A DNA stretch of 39,846 nucleotides, from contig CAYRDM010000001.1 in the NCBI GenBank assembly GCA_964423175.1, forward strand, positions 1-39,846, read 5' to 3'. The number at the start of each line of letters is the position of its first letter. The first letter of the stretch is position 1. This DNA comes from JBGQJN01 sp964423175 (GTDB lineage: Bacteria; Patescibacteriota; Minisyncoccia; 2-02-FULL-40-12; IGHO2-01-FULL-4-A). The notes under the pieces were generated by a model, which saw nothing but the letters and a program-made list of their open reading frames with translations, had not been told where the DNA came from and searched no databases. This document shows, piece by piece, positions 31,470 to 38,219 of this stretch. A program made the position numbers and the translations under genes.

Positions 31470-31884
31470 AAACAAAAAGACCCAGGGAGGGGTCTCGGCC
31501 AGCGGATGGAGCACACCGGCCTAAAACTAGCACCTCTCCCCGGGTTGGGTCGTGGGAACAAAGGAATCCAGCTGTGGCAGTCATACACGTCATCCGCTGG
31601 CGATGCGTGCAATCTTGATACGAACTTACGCGTTTCTTACTTGATCCCTGCCTGTTGGCTCGGGGTATTGGGCAAGTTCGTAGAAGCGAAGACTTAAATT
31701 AAAGAACGGGAGGGTCGGCTTTCGGGCCAATTTCACCGACCCCCTTTTTTTTGTTAGCAGCATGCTTTTTTGATCCATGGGACACTTCCCGGGTTATCCC
31801 AGGCGCATGGGCCTTGCCTGCGACTATGGGGTAACTTGCGGCGGGGCCTAACCGGGCCCTTTCACCGCAGTCCTAACCTTAGCT
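31470..31884 (-). ncRNA. Structured RNA candidate region B
   Basis: This 470-base intergenic region has no credible protein but is GC-rich and folded. Exact long-range helices are CCAGCGGATG (31499-31508) with CATCCGCTGG (31591-31600), and TACGAACTT (31619-31627) with AAGTTCGTA (31674-31682). A minus-strand promoter (TTGACA-N18-TACAAT) points into it, and an AGACCC/GGGTCT hairpin followed by TTTTTG at 31472-31495 could end a 410-nt transcript. A plus-strand terminator at 31712-31752 leaves open a separate 250-nt plus-strand RNA. Motifs of tmRNA, RNase P, SRP and cobalamin elements were not found. Strand is therefore uncertain; structure itself is well supported. Confidence 0.6.
31712..31752 (+). 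terminator. Plus-strand intrinsic terminator
   Basis: GGGTCGG (31712-31718) pairs with CCGACCC (31736-31742) and is followed by CCTTTTTTTT. It would end murC readthrough or a plus-strand RNA in this region. Confidence 0.75.
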
Positions 31885-31890
31885 TTCTCA

Positions 31891-31920
31891 ATTGTAGCAC
31901 AATTATTAACCAAGTGTCAA
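31891..31920 (-). promoter_or_regulatory. Promoter of RNA B
   Basis: TTGACA-N18-TACAAT on the minus strand, just beyond the end of the ABC transporter gene and pointing into the structured region. Confidence 0.7.
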
Positions 31921-31936
31921 TAGCCATGCAGCCGCC

Positions 31937-33736
31937 CTATAAGGCCGCCTGATGCTCATTATACTGCCGCCATAAACCTTGGAAGTATTCACAGTTTTCA
32001 AGCAACTCAGACAATGTGCCCGATGCGACTATTCTTCCCTCACCGAATACATATATCCTATGAAACATAGGCAAAAGATGAAGTCTGTGGACTGAGGAAA
32101 TTATTGTCTTATCCGAAAAACCATTAAAGATGTTTCTATATACACTCATTTCAGTTGCAGTATCCAGACTGCTTGTTGGTTCATCCAAAAGAATAATGTC
32201 TTTGTCATGACAAGCTAACAAACCTCGAGCAAGTGCCAGCCGTTGCTGCTGCCCTCCGCTCAAATTGACACCCTTCTCTTTGATAGAAGAATTCCACTTA
32301 TTTGGAAGGTTTTCGACAATATCTGTGAAACAAGCCATATCAGTGAACCTGCGAACAAAGTCCAATTCATGTTCAGCACCAAGAGTAATATTTTCTAGAA
32401 TCGTAGTGGCAAATATTTCTGGATTTTGTGGACCGAGAGTTATGGCCCTGCTTATACCAGCAAAACCTTCTTCTATTTTTCTTCCATCAACATTTAGCTT
32501 AATGTTTCTGGGATGATAAAGATCTCGCATAACTTTCAGAAATGTTGTTTTGCCGCTTCCGCTTTCTCCAACAAAGGCTATACGCTCCCCTCGTTTCAAA
32601 GTAAAAGAAACATCTTCCAAATGGAGATCATCACTTTCTTCACTGTGATAAGAAAAATCCAAATGTTTAACTGATAGTTCTTTCCAATCCCGAGGCAACA
32701 CATGATTGCCAAAATTCTCTTCTCTGAAATCTCTGCTCAATTCTTCGGCGTTCATAACGCGAGACTTACTGCGCAGAATATTGCTATACATACCGGTGAA
32801 TCTAGAAACAAGCTCATTTATTTTATCCAGGTATCTGATCATCAAGAAAACGCTTCCAATCAGCACGCCCTTTGTGGTTCCAATGTTCTGCCAAAAATAA
32901 GCCCCCAAAACCATAGCGGTCATTGCGGTATAAATAATGTTGGTAAAAAACCATTTCGTTTCATTGATTCTTTGATTCAACTGAAACAAGCTAAAAGGCT
33001 TCTCAACCTTGTTCATGATTGCGTTAAATACTAATTTCTCAACTCTAAGAATGATGACGGTCGTAATATTGCTTATTACGTCAAAAACGCTTTCGGATAT
33101 TTGGTTCTCTGAGAGATTAAGATCGTCATACTGTTGAATCATTATCTTATCAAACCAAATGGTTATCCGAGCAGAAATCAAAATCATAGCCAAAACTATA
33201 AATGCTGCTGGCCAACTAAAATAGGCCAGAATAATATAGCTTATAATTAACTGCGCCACCGCATATATAACCTCGAAGGAGTCTTCAGAAAATGAGAACA
33301 GAGCATTCGTACCTTTTTCTATCTTATCAATTGTGTCTCCCGAATGATGTTCAACGTGCCATTCCATCGGCAAATTCATAATTCCTTGGAGTAAAAATTT
33401 ACGGTAGTTTGTGCGCAACTTGAATGCGTTATCTCTTTCCAAACAACGTGCTGGACCATGAAGAAGCCAGAACATAAATTCAAAGAGTAAGGTAAGGGCC
33501 AGGAGCTCCAAAAGAAATTTAATATTTGATACCACGATCCCTTCTTTCTGAATCGTATCCATAATCTTAGCCATAGCGAATGGTTGTCCAAAAAGCGTTA
33601 TGAAATTGGCTAGAATAAACATTGTCCAATACCAAACAACTTTTGTTCGATTACCATCCGAGTAATGCCAAGACTTGGAAAAAAGGTATAGCAAAGGGTT
33701 CTTCTCCCTATCCTCTCCTCCTGCATTAGCGGTCAT
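31937..33736 (-). CDS. ABC exporter, fused membrane and ATPase domains
   Basis: A 599-aa half-transporter of the type B exporter class (MsbA/peptide exporter fold). Five to six membrane helices fill residues 30-320, with a hydrophilic EWHVEHHSGDT loop. The nucleotide-binding domain has Walker A GESGSGKTT (about 394-402), Q-loop GPQNPEIF, signature LSGGQQQRLALARG, Walker B IILLDEPTSSLD and H-loop SSVHRLHLL. It should work as a homodimer, exporting a lipid, drug or peptide; substrate unknown. It has no N-terminal C39 peptidase domain. A strong AGGAGG precedes the ATG. Upstream are a 12-bp hairpin and a tiny ORF under a separate promoter, suggesting controlled expression. Confidence 0.9.
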   Translation of the reverse strand: MTANAGGEDREKNPLLYLFSKSWHYSDGNRTKVVWYWTMFILANFITLFGQPFAMAKIMDTIQKEGIVVSNIKFLLELLALTLLFEFMFWLLHGPARCLERDNAFKLRTNYRKFLLQGIMNLPMEWHVEHHSGDTIDKIEKGTNALFSFSEDSFEVIYAVAQLIISYIILAYFSWPAAFIVLAMILISARITIWFDKIMIQQYDDLNLSENQISESVFDVISNITTVIILRVEKLVFNAIMNKVEKPFSLFQLNQRINETKWFFTNIIYTAMTAMVLGAYFWQNIGTTKGVLIGSVFLMIRYLDKINELVSRFTGMYSNILRSKSRVMNAEELSRDFREENFGNHVLPRDWKELSVKHLDFSYHSEESDDLHLEDVSFTLKRGERIAFVGESGSGKTTFLKVMRDLYHPRNIKLNVDGRKIEEGFAGISRAITLGPQNPEIFATTILENITLGAEHELDFVRRFTDMACFTDIVENLPNKWNSSIKEKGVNLSGGQQQRLALARGLLACHDKDIILLDEPTSSLDTATEMSVYRNIFNGFSDKTIISSVHRLHLLPMFHRIYVFGEGRIVASGTLSELLENCEYFQGLWRQYNEHQAAL

Positions 33737-33776
33737 TTTACCTCCTTTTTAAAGATCTGCGACTACTATAAACAAT

Positions 33777-33804
33777 AGCGCCGCGGATTGCTATCCGCGG
33801 CGCT
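33777..33804 (-). promoter_or_regulatory. 12-bp perfect hairpin in ABC exporter leader
   Basis: AGCGCCGCGGAT and ATCCGCGGCGCT pair perfectly around a four-base loop, 40 bases before the exporter start. The minus-strand flank ATTGTTTAT is only partly T-rich, so it could be a weak terminator, an attenuator or an RNA stabiliser. Confidence 0.6.
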
Positions 33805-33832
33805 TAAACATAAACAAGTTAATTAGATTCCC

Positions 33833-33940
33833 CTACAATCGTTTATGTCTAAAAACCGCGATACAATCGCAATTGATATTAACACCAGCGCATCTAGGCG
33901 CAGTGTTTTTGTATATAAGTTGTGTTTTGTTATTAGACAT
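33833..33940 (-). CDS. Tiny ORF, 35 aa, three Cys
   Basis: A short ORF upstream of the ABC exporter. The peptide starts MSNNKTQLIYKN, has three Cys in its middle (C-A-G-V-N-I-N-C-D-C, residues 17-26) and ends in a basic VFRHKRL. It sits between a candidate promoter and the 12-bp hairpin that precedes the exporter. The only upstream purine-rich site (GGAG) is 16 bases away, too far for normal initiation, and the RNA can fold inside the ORF (GCGAT/ATCGC followed by T-rich sequence), so this may be a structured leader and not a gene. If real it could be an exported peptide or a regulatory leader peptide. Confidence 0.35.
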   Translation of the reverse strand: MSNNKTQLIYKNTAPRCAGVNINCDCIAVFRHKRL

Positions 33941-34027
33941 TTTTGTTTTTTGATTGCTCCAATTTTATGACCCTTGAGGATCGAGCAAGCCTCTAAACCA
34001 ATAATGACAAAGATTTAGCATACAAAT

Positions 34028-34056
34028 ACAATAACATATCATATATTTTACGTCAA
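34028..34056 (-). promoter_or_regulatory. Candidate promoter of tiny ORF and ABC exporter
   Basis: TTGACG-N17-TATTGT on the minus strand, just after the end of the receiver-domain gene. It would give the exporter a leader of about 285 bases. Confidence 0.5.
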
Positions 34057-34059
34057 TAT

Positions 34060-35031
34060 CTAGTACCTGCCACACATTGGTTCGGGATTGTTTTTTCTAT
34101 ACTTTATCATATTTGCCTCAGCGACTATTCGTTTCACTATCTCCATGTCTTTACCCTTATCACAATTACCCATGGCACCAAGCTTATTCAGCTCGTGTGG
34201 ATCTCCCCCAGTATTTGCAATAAACAGTGGCAAACCACCTTCTAAATTTTTAAATTCACGAATCACATCAGAACCGCTAAATGACATCGATAGCCCTTGA
34301 TCCATCAAAACAATATCAGGCCCGCGTTCAATTATCCGACGAGCGACGTCTTTCTCTGGTTTAGGATTTTTATTATCCGCATCTTTGTGCTGTAACAGAT
34401 CTAAAGTAATATTCTCCCAGCCAATAAAAGATCCGCTAGTTCTAATAATATCTGCTGAGCTATCGTCAACAATCAAAACTCTTAACGGCAATGGTGAGGG
34501 TTTAAATAATCTTCCTGGAAAACTAAAATTTTTATTTGCATAATCCGGCCTAAAAGGCCTGCCTCCCATTCTAATAATATTGTCATTGATCAAAGTAATC
34601 AGGTGTTCAATTGTAATAGAATATTCCCCACCACAACCAGGAAAAATTTTAAGAACTGCCAAAGCACCTTCTATGATTTCGACTTCTTGGCTGTTGTCTG
34701 TTTTAAGCTGGGGGCGTATCTGATTTTCTATCAAAGTCACCATTTCAGCATCTTCTTCTTTTATCTTATTGTCTTGTGGTAAATAGAAATCAAACAATTC
34801 CCTTTCTAGTTCGGGAACTGTCAAACCGCACCTTGCGAATACATGACAAAGGCGATCAAAAATCCATTTTCTATCCCATATGGCGGTTTCTATATAAAAT
34901 CTCTCTATTTCTTTTAGATTAACGACAAATATTTTATTGTCTAACATTTGTGCCAAGTCGGCTGCAACCTTGGCAAATCCCAAGGAGCGTAAAACATCCT
35001 GATTCAAATTGACCATGTTTGTATATTTCAT
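34060..35031 (-). CDS. Protein with C-terminal receiver domain
   Basis: A 323-aa protein whose last 140 residues look like a CheY-type receiver: VLIVDDSSAD (Asp189, Asp190), IVLMDQGLS with phospho-acceptor Asp244, IANTGG with Thr274, and CDKGKD with Lys292 or Lys294. All key residues are present, although a longer-than-usual insertion follows helix 1. The N-terminal 180 residues are helical, unlike a standard DNA-binding output domain, and I do not recognise them. It is probably a signalling adaptor; no histidine kinase is in the window. AGGAGG precedes the ATG. A strong terminator hairpin sits only 48 bases upstream, between this gene and the nearest good promoter, which suggests expression by controlled readthrough. 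Confidence 0.75.
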   Translation of the reverse strand: MKYTNMVNLNQDVLRSLGFAKVAADLAQMLDNKIFVVNLKEIERFYIETAIWDRKWIFDRLCHVFARCGLTVPELERELFDFYLPQDNKIKEEDAEMVTLIENQIRPQLKTDNSQEVEIIEGALAVLKIFPGCGGEYSITIEHLITLINDNIIRMGGRPFRPDYANKNFSFPGRLFKPSPLPLRVLIVDDSSADIIRTSGSFIGWENITLDLLQHKDADNKNPKPEKDVARRIIERGPDIVLMDQGLSMSFSGSDVIREFKNLEGGLPLFIANTGGDPHELNKLGAMGNCDKGKDMEIVKRIVAEANMIKYRKNNPEPMCGRY

Positions 35032-35066
35032 CTTCTCCTCCTTTTTAATTGTTAATGTTCTTAAAT

Positions 35067-35101
35067 AAAAAAAATAAAACCGCCCCTTCTGGGGCGGTTT
35101 T
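35067..35101 (-). terminator. Terminator/attenuator before receiver gene
   Basis: AAACCGCCCC and GGGGCGGTTT form a 10-bp stem with a four-base loop followed on the minus strand by TATTTTTTTTATTT. It lies after the 26-aa ORF and before the receiver-domain gene, which has no other visible promoter. Confidence 0.85.
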
Positions 35102-35130
35102 TAAGTTCTTTGATTAACTATTTAAAAAAG

Positions 35131-35211
35131 TTACAGAACGCAAAAATTGCCCCAGAAATTGGTACGGTATACTTTGTAATATCTCTTGTATCGGGCAATC
35201 TTTATTTGCAT
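35131..35211 (-). CDS. Tiny leaderless ORF, 26 aa, basic/aromatic
   Basis: A 26-aa ORF starting MQIKIARYKRYYKVYR and ending with an aromatic, single-Cys stretch (NFWGNFCVL). Its ATG lies exactly six bases after a TAAAAT -10 box, so the predicted transcript starts on the A of the ATG, as for uvrC, ychF and the OppA-like gene. Tyr, Arg and Lys make up more than half of the first 16 residues. It is followed by a strong terminator and then the receiver-domain gene. It could be a leader peptide for attenuation or a short bioactive peptide. The exact promoter-to-ATG spacing is the main support that it is translated. Confidence 0.45.
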   Translation of the reverse strand: MQIKIARYKRYYKVYRTNFWGNFCVL

Positions 35212-35217
35212 ATTTGT

Positions 35218-35246
35218 ATTTTAATCCAAATTAAAAATTATGTCAA
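35218..35246 (-). promoter_or_regulatory. Promoter of 26-aa ORF and receiver gene
   Basis: TTGACA-N17-TAAAAT on the minus strand. The -10 ends six bases before the tiny ORF start codon. Confidence 0.75.
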
Positions 35247-35262
35247 GCAAAACCCTTTCTCA

Positions 35263-35288
35263 AACAAAAAAGAGCTGGTCAAGCTCTT
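35263..35288 (-). terminator. Terminator of GC-rich gene
   Basis: AAGAGCT/AGCTCTT hairpin followed by TTTTTG on the minus strand, about 50 bases past the stop of the 196-aa GC-rich gene. Confidence 0.75.
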
Positions 35289-35334
35289 CGCGCCGCCTCC
35301 TTTTGACGGATATTTAACGACCGTTTTTAACGAA

Positions 35335-35925
35335 TTAGCACATACGTGGCCGCCGCGGAGGAACGAAGGCCGGGCGCCGGGTTGGCGTCGTGATGAGTTC
35401 GCGTCGCATGAGCCGGCTCTTCTCGTCGCTCTGCTTTGGTGGCAACAAGCGGGATTTGCTTATTTCCTCGCTGCCGCCACAACCATCGCTAGCGTAAGGA
35501 TGCATGACCCGTGGAAAGGGTGGCACCGGCAAGCCGGCGGCCCAAGTCACGTCGACATGTCCAGTGAGATTGAAGACCCTTGCCTTGGCGGCGACGAGAC
35601 GTCCGCCCATCAAATCGTGCGTTACGTTGATGACTCCGCCGGCAAGTTCCTCGCAAGAGGCCTTCAGCTTACCGTTGACCGGAGCAAACCGATCACGGAT
35701 AGCTCGAATAAGATTCTCATTGTGAGTAACGAAACCGGCGTTATCCAGATCCGTGCTCGTCACCGAGAGGGACACACGGAATTGGCCATCATAGCCACCG
35801 CATACGTTATCGTCGGCGAGGTCAGCCGGGACACTGAACTTCTTGAGAAACAGCGTAACCGGAACCAACCAATTGTGCACCTTTTCCTTATACACTTTGG
35901 AAAGCGAATCTTTCAGGTCAAACAT
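35335..35925 (-). CDS. Orphan protein in a GC-rich island, 196 aa
   Basis: A 196-aa protein I do not recognise. It is encoded in DNA clearly richer in GC than its neighbours, with matching codon choice (many GCC, GGC, CGC, CTG). The first 130 residues look like a mixed alpha/beta domain (MFDLKDSLSKVYKEKVHNW at the start; FRVSLSVTSTDLDN and VFNLTGHVDVTW strands), and the last 50 are basic and Pro/Arg-rich (TPTRRPAFVPPRRPRM), probably disordered or nucleic-acid binding. A perfect AGGAGG precedes the ATG, and its own consensus promoter and terminator frame it, so it is very likely a real single-gene unit. Opposite-strand ORFs across it are judged shadows. Confidence 0.65.
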   Translation of the reverse strand: MFDLKDSLSKVYKEKVHNWLVPVTLFLKKFSVPADLADDNVCGGYDGQFRVSLSVTSTDLDNAGFVTHNENLIRAIRDRFAPVNGKLKASCEELAGGVINVTHDLMGGRLVAAKARVFNLTGHVDVTWAAGLPVPPFPRVMHPYASDGCGGSEEISKSRLLPPKQSDEKSRLMRRELITTPTRRPAFVPPRRPRMC

Positions 35926-35965
35926 CAGATCCTCCTTGGTATTTTAATTTTCAAGTTACATATTA

Positions 35966-35994
35966 ATTATATCATTTTTAATGGCAAAAGTCAA
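35966..35994 (-). promoter_or_regulatory. Promoter of GC-rich gene
   Basis: TTGACT-N17-TATAAT on the minus strand, giving a leader of about 35 bases with a strong Shine-Dalgarno. Confidence 0.8.
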
Positions 35995-36027
35995 TATCAA
36001 TAAAAGGCTTTGTTTTTATTGATTTTT

Positions 36028-36036
36028 TGATATTAT
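36028..36036 (+). promoter_or_regulatory. Extended -10 of ychF (leaderless)
   Basis: TGA-TATTAT on the plus strand is an extended -10 element; it ends six bases before the ychF ATG, so the start codon is the predicted transcript start. No good -35. Confidence 0.65.
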
Positions 36037-36042
36037 AGACTA

Positions 36043-37110
36043 ATGCTACAAATCGGTATCGTCGGCCTTCCAAATGTAGGCAAATCAACCCTATTCAAGG
36101 CCCTGACCAAAAAACAAATAGATATCCAAAATTACCCATTCACAACAATCGATCCCAATGTCGGTGTTGTCGGCGTGCCCGACGAAAGACTAGACCTATT
36201 GGCAAAAATGTCGGTCTCCAAGAAAATAGTACCAACCGCAATTGAATTTATAGACATCGCCGGCCTAGTAAAGGGCGCCGCAGCCGGCGAGGGTCTAGGC
36301 AATAAATTCCTGGCAAACATTCGAGAAGTTGATGCCATAGCTGAAGTAGTCAGAGTTTTTGAAAACGAAGACATAACTCATGTCCACAAAAAAATTGATC
36401 CGGTAGGCGACATCGAAATAATAAACGCCGAGCTAATATTGGCGGATTTGGATACTGTCATAAAACGATCAGAAAAAACCAAAGCGAATGATCCCAAGGC
36501 CGCAATTGAAGTCTCCACACTCAAAAAACTTAAACTAGGTCTTGAATCAGGCTCGCTTGCAATAGAAATAAAATTAGAAGACAAGGAAAAAGAAATAGCC
36601 AAAGAACTTAACTTGCTGACTAATAAAAAATTTATATATGTTTTAAATGCCTCCGAAGATCAAGTTAAAAATAACTGGCAGCCTGACAGCAAACTCAAAA
36701 ATGCGCTTGGCCGGAATGATTATGTAATACTCTCGAACACTTTTGAGTTATTACTTTCTGAATCAACACCCGAAGAACAAAAAATATTCCTCGAAGAGAT
36801 TGGCCTTAAAGAAAGCGGCTTAGATATGTTAATAAAAAAGGCTTATCACACCTTAGATCTCATAACATTTCTAACAACAGGAGAAGATGAAACCAGAGCA
36901 TGGACAACGCATCTCAACACCGCTATACCTATAGCCTCTCGAGCAATACATACCGACTTTGAACAGTTATTTATAAAAGCAGAGGTCATAAACTGGAAAG
37001 AACTTCTTGGAGTCGGCTCATGGGCAAATGCTCGCAAAACCGGCAAGCTCAAAGTTGTCGGCAGAGACTACATCGTCCAAGACGGCGATGTTGTTGAAAT
37101 TAAAATATAG
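36043..37110 (+). CDS. ychF: Ribosome-binding P-loop ATPase YchF/OLA1
   Basis: A 355-aa member of the Obg-related YchF family, which prefers ATP and binds ribosomes; linked to translation and stress responses. G1 is GLPNVGKST at residues 7-15, switch I YPFTTIDPNVG, G3 DIAGLVKGAAAGEGLGN, and the G4 position NASED has the family's N-x-x-E in place of N-K-x-D. A helical coiled insertion (about 125-200) and C-terminal TGS domain (FLTTGEDETRAWT...RDYIVQDGDVVEIKI) complete the usual length. There is no Shine-Dalgarno; the message is predicted to be leaderless. Confidence 0.96.
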   Translation: MLQIGIVGLPNVGKSTLFKALTKKQIDIQNYPFTTIDPNVGVVGVPDERLDLLAKMSVSKKIVPTAIEFIDIAGLVKGAAAGEGLGNKFLANIREVDAIAEVVRVFENEDITHVHKKIDPVGDIEIINAELILADLDTVIKRSEKTKANDPKAAIEVSTLKKLKLGLESGSLAIEIKLEDKEKEIAKELNLLTNKKFIYVLNASEDQVKNNWQPDSKLKNALGRNDYVILSNTFELLLSESTPEEQKIFLEEIGLKESGLDMLIKKAYHTLDLITFLTTGEDETRAWTTHLNTAIPIASRAIHTDFEQLFIKAEVINWKELLGVGSWANARKTGKLKVVGRDYIVQDGDVVEIKI

Positions 37111-37122
37111 TTGTCCTAAAAT
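37094..37122 (+). promoter_or_regulatory. Promoter of 183-aa orphan
   Basis: TTGAAA-N17-TAAAAT on the plus strand, overlapping the end of ychF. It supports the ATG, not the upstream TTG, as start of the next gene. Confidence 0.6.
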
Positions 37123-37152
37123 AAACTAGCTCTTTTGAATCCAAGGCTGACT

Positions 37153-37704
37153 ATGCGCACCTCGAAACCAGAAGAAAGACTTGAGCAATTACGAGGTTCA
37201 TTAGAGACAACCAGAAGAAAAACTTTTGAGTTTTGGCTCCTAAACATCAAAATAATTGCACCGCCGGAGGCACACGTAAGTGAAGAAGAAAAACATTATA
37301 CAGCGAGACTACTTACAGCCCTTTCTTTAAATTCCACCAGTGAATCGACCCTCCTCTTCCCTACGTTTACCAGCCTGGTAAAAATCCATGATGAAGCCAT
37401 CATGTGCCCGGATGCCCTGAAAACTCCGAAACTAATGGAAAATGCCGGATGTCAGGTGCTTCTGCTGGGAGGCTTCTATATGCAGGCGGCCAGAAAACAC
37501 TATGACCTCCATGACATAGAAGAACTAGGCAAGAACTTATTCGCACAAGGAGCAAGCGGCAAAAGAAGAAAAGTAATCAAAGAAATGTCTAGAGACTTTG
37601 GGAAATGGCAACATCTCCTCTGCTATCTTGAGTGGTATTTGAGAAACAATAGATTGCTGATAGCAAAAGAGCCTCACGAAGAACCAATAATTATAATCCC
37701 CTAA
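37153..37704 (+). CDS. Orphan soluble protein, 183 aa
   Basis: I do not recognise this protein. It is predicted to be all-helical and soluble, with a charged N-terminus (MRTSKPEERLEQLRG), a Cys-containing core (GCQVLLLGGFYMQAARKHYDL) and a basic segment (GASGKRRKVIKEMSRDFG). The ATG has AAGG at seven bases; a TTG six codons upstream is less likely. No signal peptide or membrane helix. It has its own promoter and terminator and stands between ychF and another orphan gene. Confidence 0.7.
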   Translation: MRTSKPEERLEQLRGSLETTRRKTFEFWLLNIKIIAPPEAHVSEEEKHYTARLLTALSLNSTSESTLLFPTFTSLVKIHDEAIMCPDALKTPKLMENAGCQVLLLGGFYMQAARKHYDLHDIEELGKNLFAQGASGKRRKVIKEMSRDFGKWQHLLCYLEWYLRNNRLLIAKEPHEEPIIIIP

Positions 37705-37720
37705 CAAGGGATTTTATATT
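37694..37720 (+). terminator. Intrinsic terminator
   Basis: AATCCC/GGGATT hairpin followed by TTATATT, overlapping the stop of the 183-aa orphan. Confidence 0.6.
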
Positions 37721-37729
37721 CATCCAAAA

Positions 37730-37758
37730 TTGACTTTTATCAAGTAACAATCTAATAT
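37730..37758 (+). promoter_or_regulatory. Promoter of 132-aa orphan
   Basis: TTGACT-N17-TAATAT on the plus strand with a leader of about 30 bases before the next ATG. Confidence 0.75.
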
Positions 37759-37794
37759 CCTTGAATCCTGTTTCCTTTAAAAAAGAGATCGAAA

Positions 37795-38193
37795 ATGCAA
37801 CCAGCTTATGCAATCTATCTTTTAGAAAGCCGCTGGACCTATGACCACAGCAACACTGAGATAGCCACAATAACAGTTGAGGGAAGAGAAGGCCAAAGAT
37901 GGCAAATGGAGCTAGAAGACTTGCTTAAACCAGAACTAAATGCAAATATTAAAAAAATGACAATAAAGGAACTCCGCGAAATTGCCCAAAATCAATGTGG
38001 AACACAAAGTGGCATCTGCAGACTTATAAGATTATACCGCGTCGTCGACCATGAAGGCCTAACCGTAAACTCTCCTCTCACAGTAGAACTTGAGGGCGGT
38101 CGAAAAACCGCATCAGTTTCTTTGAAACTTAAACCCATATGCGACTTCGATGAAAATGATCGAATTCTGCCGATAGATGTAGGAGGATTTTAA
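37795..38193 (+). CDS. Orphan protein, 132 aa
   Basis: I do not recognise a family. The sequence alternates beta-like strands (PAYAIYLLESRWTYD, TEIATITVEGR, PLTVELEGGRKTASVSLKLK) with one helix (IKKMTIKELREIAQNQ) and has three Cys. It may be a small beta-sandwich. No signal peptide. A GAGA-type site precedes the ATG, and it has its own promoter and a shared bidirectional terminator with the convergent aldolase gene. Confidence 0.7.
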   Translation: MQPAYAIYLLESRWTYDHSNTEIATITVEGREGQRWQMELEDLLKPELNANIKKMTIKELREIAQNQCGTQSGICRLIRLYRVVDHEGLTVNSPLTVELEGGRKTASVSLKLKPICDFDENDRILPIDVGGF

Positions 38194-38219
38194 AAATACC
38201 CGCTTGAAGCGGGTTTTTA
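38193..38219. terminator. Bidirectional terminator
   Basis: ACCCGCT/AGCGGGT hairpin with A-run on one side and T-run on the other, between the convergent 132-aa orphan and aldolase genes. Confidence 0.85.

Noticed and set aside
35110..36003. Long plus-strand ORF of 297 aa across the GC-rich gene
   Set aside because: No Shine-Dalgarno or promoter on the plus strand, low-complexity composition, and it overlaps a minus-strand gene with perfect AGGAGG, promoter and terminator. It is a shadow of GC-rich codon use.
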